This document shows positions 5,400 through 8,135 of a stretch of 8,135 nucleotides of DNA, in pieces. The translations under genes were made by a program, and so were the position numbers. The stretch spans positions 1 through 8,135 of the forward strand of contig JAREAJ010000041.1 of NCBI GenBank assembly GCA_029240395.1, read 5' to 3'. Origin of the DNA: Nitrososphaeraceae archaeon. GTDB taxonomy: Archaea > Thermoproteota > Nitrososphaeria > Nitrososphaerales > Nitrososphaeraceae. The notes below the pieces were generated by a model. It was not told the origin of the DNA. It saw nothing but the letters and a program-made list of their open reading frames with translations, and did no database searches. The first letter of the stretch is position 1. Every line of letters begins with the position of its first letter.

Positions 5400-6287
5400 T
5401 CAAGGGTTTGTTCCGATAACTCTCGCACTAAATTTAACGGATTCAGACGCTTGTTTACCGTTTTCACCATTCCCATTACCACTAGAAGGACTGGTCACAT
5501 TGCTGGATGCTTCAGACAAGGGATCAGCTATTGTCCCAGATATCCCCCCTGTGCCTTTTATGTTGAAAATGCTGACTGTTATATTACCAGTATATGGTTT
5601 TTCGAGTGTAACCCGTTCATATGCTCTTCCGCCTTGCACTGCTTGATTTTCCTTTTTCCAGAGTTCTCGCCCATCATCAGAATAGACAGCAATATCATAA
5701 CTTTTTATTGGAACCATCCGTTCAATCAAAGAAGGATTTGTATATCCTGTTGCTCCCATTGTAGTTGGACCCCCTGTTTCATTTGTCTCCGTCATTGGGA
5801 ATGTTTGGGGTGATGCAGGCGGAGCAGATGCGTTTAGAAATACAATTTCCATATCAAAGCCATTCTCTGGAAGCAGAGAAGGAGGCTGACCCCATCTCAA
5901 CTGCACCTTATAAGTTCCCTTATCGGAAAGCTGTTCAATTACCGGAATATTTGTTGAAGTTGTGTTTAGCACTATATCTTCTTGATCGGAGGGGACGCTC
6001 ACGTTTCCGGGCGGTTCCAATTGTTTCTCTTCGTTTTCCCTGCCCTGAGAATCCTGAGCATAAACAGGGTAAGCTAATATTATTAATAATCCGACTGAAG
6101 AAAATAGAACGATAATGCTCAGGCGGACTGCAGAGCATGCACGAAAAAATGAATTATCGTCGGCAGACAGATTACTACTGTTGCTTTTTTCTCTATTTCG
6201 GGTATCGATTACTGTACCGGGGTAAGAACGATTTTCTCTGATGGGCTTAAAAATGGAACTAGGATCGCCAATTAGTGGAATTATCAT
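5400..6287 (-). CDS. Membrane-anchored or secreted protein of unknown function (295 aa)
   Basis: Residues 1-54 are polar and probably cytoplasmic. They are followed by one hydrophobic segment (about 57-76, IIVLFSSVGLLIILAYPVYA) ending in an Ala-Gln junction like the YAQ signal-peptide ends common in thaumarchaeal exported proteins. The outside part has six Asn-x-Ser/Thr sequons (Asn95, 108, 152, 169, 235, 263). It also has beta-rich stretches around TYKVQLRWGQPP, FDMEIVFLNAS, YDIAVYSDDGRELW and NITVSIFNIKG, and a Ser/Gly/Asn-rich tail near 255-285. This suggests a cell-surface beta-sandwich protein, perhaps N-glycosylated; I do not recognise a named family. The unusually long N-terminal region before the segment makes a signal-anchor as likely as cleavage. 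ATG codons occur at 6296 and 6287. The TATA box at 6308-6317 is 21-30 bases before 6287 but only 12-21 before 6296, so 6287 is chosen. Confidence 0.75.
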   Translation of the reverse strand: MIIPLIGDPSSIFKPIRENRSYPGTVIDTRNREKSNSSNLSADDNSFFRACSAVRLSIIVLFSSVGLLIILAYPVYAQDSQGRENEEKQLEPPGNVSVPSDQEDIVLNTTSTNIPVIEQLSDKGTYKVQLRWGQPPSLLPENGFDMEIVFLNASAPPASPQTFPMTETNETGGPTTMGATGYTNPSLIERMVPIKSYDIAVYSDDGRELWKKENQAVQGGRAYERVTLEKPYTGNITVSIFNIKGTGGISGTIADPLSEASSNVTSPSSGNGNGENGKQASESVKFSARVIGTNP

Positions 6288-6307
6288 GGACTTCATTGGA
6301 TAAACTG

Positions 6308-6317
6308 AAATATAAAG
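6308..6317 (-). promoter_or_regulatory. TATA box of the exported-protein gene
   Basis: The minus strand reads CTTTATATTT, at -30 to -21 from ATG 6287, the spacing of a leaderless archaeal message. The same 10-mer recurs at 6485-6494 on the same strand. Confidence 0.6.
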
Positions 6318-6356
6318 AGCCGCATATCTTCCTATGCTTTATGATATGGACAGTTT

Positions 6357-6442
6357 GTGCCCCGCCTCTGACCCACACGAGATCACAGGTAGCCATACAC
6401 TCTACGTGTATTCCTCCTCGTGTACTCTCTATAACGGGGTGC
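6357..6442. other. Nested three-stem structured element, candidate small RNA
   Basis: Three stems are nested in 86 bases: 6360-6364 CCCCG with 6435-6439 CGGGG, 6375-6381 ACACGAG with 6417-6423 CTCGTGT, and 6395-6400 ATACAC with 6406-6411 GTGTAT around a 5-base loop. A 3-bp AGG/CCT pair sits between the last two. As plus-strand RNA, G-U and G-C pairs lengthen the outer stem to 8 bp. As minus-strand RNA, G-U pairs lengthen the outer stem to 7 bp and the middle one to 9 bp, so the strand is undecided. It lies in the roughly 260-bp gene-free gap between the pheT stop and the exported-protein start. It has no tRNA T-loop or other signature of a known RNA. A small RNA, a 3'-UTR element of pheT or a DNA-level repeat are all possible. 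Confidence 0.4.
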
Positions 6443-6484
6443 TTTTACCGCATTTTTATAGGCGAGTTAAATACAGCGTATCGT

Positions 6485-6494
6485 AAATATAAAG
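6485..6494 (-). promoter_or_regulatory. Orphan TATA box upstream of the structured element
   Basis: The minus strand reads CTTTATATTT, identical over 10 bases to the box of the exported-protein gene. It would start a minus-strand RNA near 6463, about 20 bases before the stem-loop element. No open frame that looks real follows directly, so it may serve a non-coding RNA or a long leader of the exported-protein gene. Confidence 0.35.
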
Positions 6495-6555
6495 TTCGTT
6501 GTGAAAGAAGGATCCTCAACTAAATGTGGTTTTTCTTATTCCTTTTTTTGGCGTT

Positions 6556-8135
6556 CTAGTTTTTCGACAGAAGGTAAGACATATTCAGTTCAAACGTAAC
6601 CACAGGGACCCTCAGTTTGAAGTTTTCTAGACATAATGGGGCAATTTCTCCTATTACCCCCACTTCTTTTTCGTTTGATAAAATATTTGCGCATCTTCCA
6701 TCTATGTACATGTCATTATTTGTTGCTGGAGTGGATATGGTTATTGTTTGCTGTGGTCTGAAGCATTCGTTGAGCAACTCTTGCAAAACTGATTTGGCTT
6801 CTGTGTAGGTTGCCAAATTATGAGCAATCGCAGCCCCCATATTCCAGTGTTCCTTTGTGAATCCCGTTAAGGTGAAAACCTTGCCAATCTCAAAGATCTT
6901 CTGAGGATAAACTTCATGTATGTTATGAGATAAAGTGTATAATAGAGACGGGATCAATGACTCTCTTAGGACCTCATATTCCGTGCTTTTTGTGCCCTCT
7001 ACAATAATAGCCTGCTTAATATTGTCTTTCAATCCCACTAATTCATACTCTACTTTTTTTCCAATCAAGCTGAAGCTTAATACCTCAAGCAACCCCAACC
7101 CTGTCAAGATTTCTCTGACGGCATTGAACAACAATGTAAGGTCGCTTTTTTTGCCAGGGGTCTTAGACCAAGGCAATGTGGGTTGTAGGTTAAAGACGCC
7201 GTATCCAACTACAGCTTCTTCAACTATGTCTATTTGATGAAAAATATCTGTTCTGTATCTAGGAACTGTGCACATTATCCTACCATTTTTAGCGCTATTG
7301 TGTACTACTCCAAGTCTACTCTTTAGTATACAGGAGGTGATTTCTTTAGTATTGAGGTTCAACCCTATTACTTGATTTATGTAATTAGGATCGACCTGAA
7401 TAGCTGTAGGTTCCATGAGTGGTGTCAATTCCTTGTTTTCAGTTATAGAATCGTAAATGATTACCGGTTGAATATTAAACCCGGCATCAAAGAGATTCAT
7501 CGCTATGATGGCTATTGTGTCTTGTGCCGTACGTTTGTTATTTGCTGTAATTTCTACGAAAATATTTTTTACATCTGTACTTATCTTAGTTGCATTGCTA
7601 TTTACAATCGGCGGAAAGGATAGAACAGTATTATTCGAGTCAACAATTATTGGATACCTTTCTTTATCCTTTACCATATGTCCATATTCTAATCCTGTCT
7701 CCAACTCCTCTAGGATTTGTACTATTGTGTAGTTTTCTTCTTTACCAAGAGGGGCAAAAGAAAAATTCTTATCTACAGAAGTATATGCGAGAGGGAAACT
7801 AATTTTGTCTAGGTCATGCATGCCTATTGAAGCTTTTTTTCTGCGTCTACCTATTCCATTATGAAGGTCCTCCTGCATCCCAATCAGGTCCCTGATTTCT
7901 TCATCAGCTAAGTGTTGCTTTCTCGTAGCCACAAGAGATACAATATGAGGACGCAGGCGTTTGATGCTCTCATCTACTTTTATAACATATCTGTTGCTTT
8001 TGGTTAATTGAAAATTTGGCAGTCCAACTTCAATCCCAAGTAACCCTTTAAGCGCTCGCACAATTCCGTATTGAGACGAAAAATCAGGCCTGTTTGGATT
8101 GTACTCGATTCTGACGTTCTGCGAATCGATTCCTT
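6556..8135 (-). CDS. pheT: Phenylalanine--tRNA ligase beta subunit, archaeal type (partial, 5' end missing)
   Basis: The beta chain of the alpha2-beta2 PheRS charges tRNA-Phe. It carries the editing domain, while the alpha chain (PheS, not in the window) holds the active site. The frame is open to the right edge, so 525 residues are visible and perhaps 20-30 are missing; archaeal PheT is about 550. The first visible part contains IEYNPNRPD, a conserved early motif. The B3/B4 editing region follows, with MQEDLHNGIGRRR and YPIIVDSNNTVLSFPPIVNSN (about 160-180). The B5 domain ends in RYRTDIFHQIDIVEEAVVGYG with its acidic metal-binding residues (about 292-312), and a catalytic-like core (335-525) has QKIFEIGKVF. 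The bacterial N-terminal tRNA-binding and C-terminal FDX domains are absent, as expected for the archaeal form. It ends LSKN-TAG at 6558-6556. A GTG at 8061 is internal, not the start, because conserved sequence continues upstream of it. Confidence 0.95.
   Translation of the reverse strand, partial: GIDSQNVRIEYNPNRPDFSSQYGIVRALKGLLGIEVGLPNFQLTKSNRYVIKVDESIKRLRPHIVSLVATRKQHLADEEIRDLIGMQEDLHNGIGRRRKKASIGMHDLDKISFPLAYTSVDKNFSFAPLGKEENYTIVQILEELETGLEYGHMVKDKERYPIIVDSNNTVLSFPPIVNSNATKISTDVKNIFVEITANNKRTAQDTIAIIAMNLFDAGFNIQPVIIYDSITENKELTPLMEPTAIQVDPNYINQVIGLNLNTKEITSCILKSRLGVVHNSAKNGRIMCTVPRYRTDIFHQIDIVEEAVVGYGVFNLQPTLPWSKTPGKKSDLTLLFNAVREILTGLGLLEVLSFSLIGKKVEYELVGLKDNIKQAIIVEGTKSTEYEVLRESLIPSLLYTLSHNIHEVYPQKIFEIGKVFTLTGFTKEHWNMGAAIAHNLATYTEAKSVLQELLNECFRPQQTITISTPATNNDMYIDGRCANILSNEKEVGVIGEIAPLCLENFKLRVPVVTFELNMSYLLSKN

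Noticed and set aside
5765..6115. 116-codon plus-strand frame, with a 67-codon minus-strand frame at 5935-6138
   Set aside because: Both overlap the exported-protein gene in other frames, show no domain or export pattern and have no promoter of their own.
6259..6396. 45-codon minus-strand frame in the gene-free gap
   Set aside because: It starts inside the stem-loop, runs into the exported-protein gene in another frame, and its composition (several Trp, Cys and His) looks random.
6357..6442. tRNA gene, suggested by length and the closing stem
   Set aside because: There is no GGTTCRA T-loop, no D-arm and no anticodon arm at the required spacing; the stems are nested rather than cloverleaf.
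6275..6523. 82-codon plus-strand frame across the gene-free gap
   Set aside because: It overlaps the start of the exported-protein gene and the stem-loop element. Its product is rich in Cys and Arg without any motif, as expected from chance translation.

Overview
The window looks like chromosomal DNA of an ammonia-oxidising-type archaeon (Thaumarchaeota/Nitrososphaeria, perhaps a Nitrososphaera or Nitrosocosmicus relative). The assignment is an inference. It rests on two archaeal-type aminoacyl-tRNA synthetases (AsnRS and the PheRS beta chain), TATA boxes rather than -35/-10 promoters, starts that look leaderless or nearly so, no Shine-Dalgarno motifs, AT-rich DNA, a stand-alone Lrp/AsnC ligand-binding (RAM) protein, a tiny C2H2 zinc-finger protein, a FilR1-like winged-helix regulator and multi-PRC-barrel proteins. 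No mobile element, CRISPR array, tRNA or rRNA was found.

Layout, left to right. 7-186 (-) is a 59-residue single C2H2 finger protein. 298-528 (-) is a 76-residue RAM-domain protein with a well-placed TATA box. 686-1495 (-) is a winged-helix regulator. 1661-2971 (-) is asparaginyl-tRNA synthetase. A 164-bp divergent promoter region separates it from 3136-3513 (+), a Rieske ferredoxin and the only plus-strand gene. The convergent gap that follows holds a near-perfect 24-bp palindrome. 3602-3748 (-) is a 48-residue acidic small protein. 3804-3832 is a hairpin plus U-tract that probably terminates the next gene. 3837-5216 (-) is a triple PRC-barrel protein with a TTG start. 5400-6287 (-) is a membrane-anchored or secreted protein of unknown function. 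About 260 bp without a gene follows and contains a nested stem-loop structure. 6556 to the right edge (-) is pheT, which lacks only its first residues.

Most genes appear to be single transcription units: a TATA-like box precedes nearly every start, and gaps are roughly 90-270 bp. I see no tight operon and no obvious defence or biosynthetic system. The window is mainly housekeeping translation genes, small regulators and lineage-specific proteins of unknown role. The most useful observations are the two short genes (59 and 48 aa), start-site corrections from TATA spacing, the internally duplicated PRC-barrel protein, and the structured intergenic element at 6357-6442.
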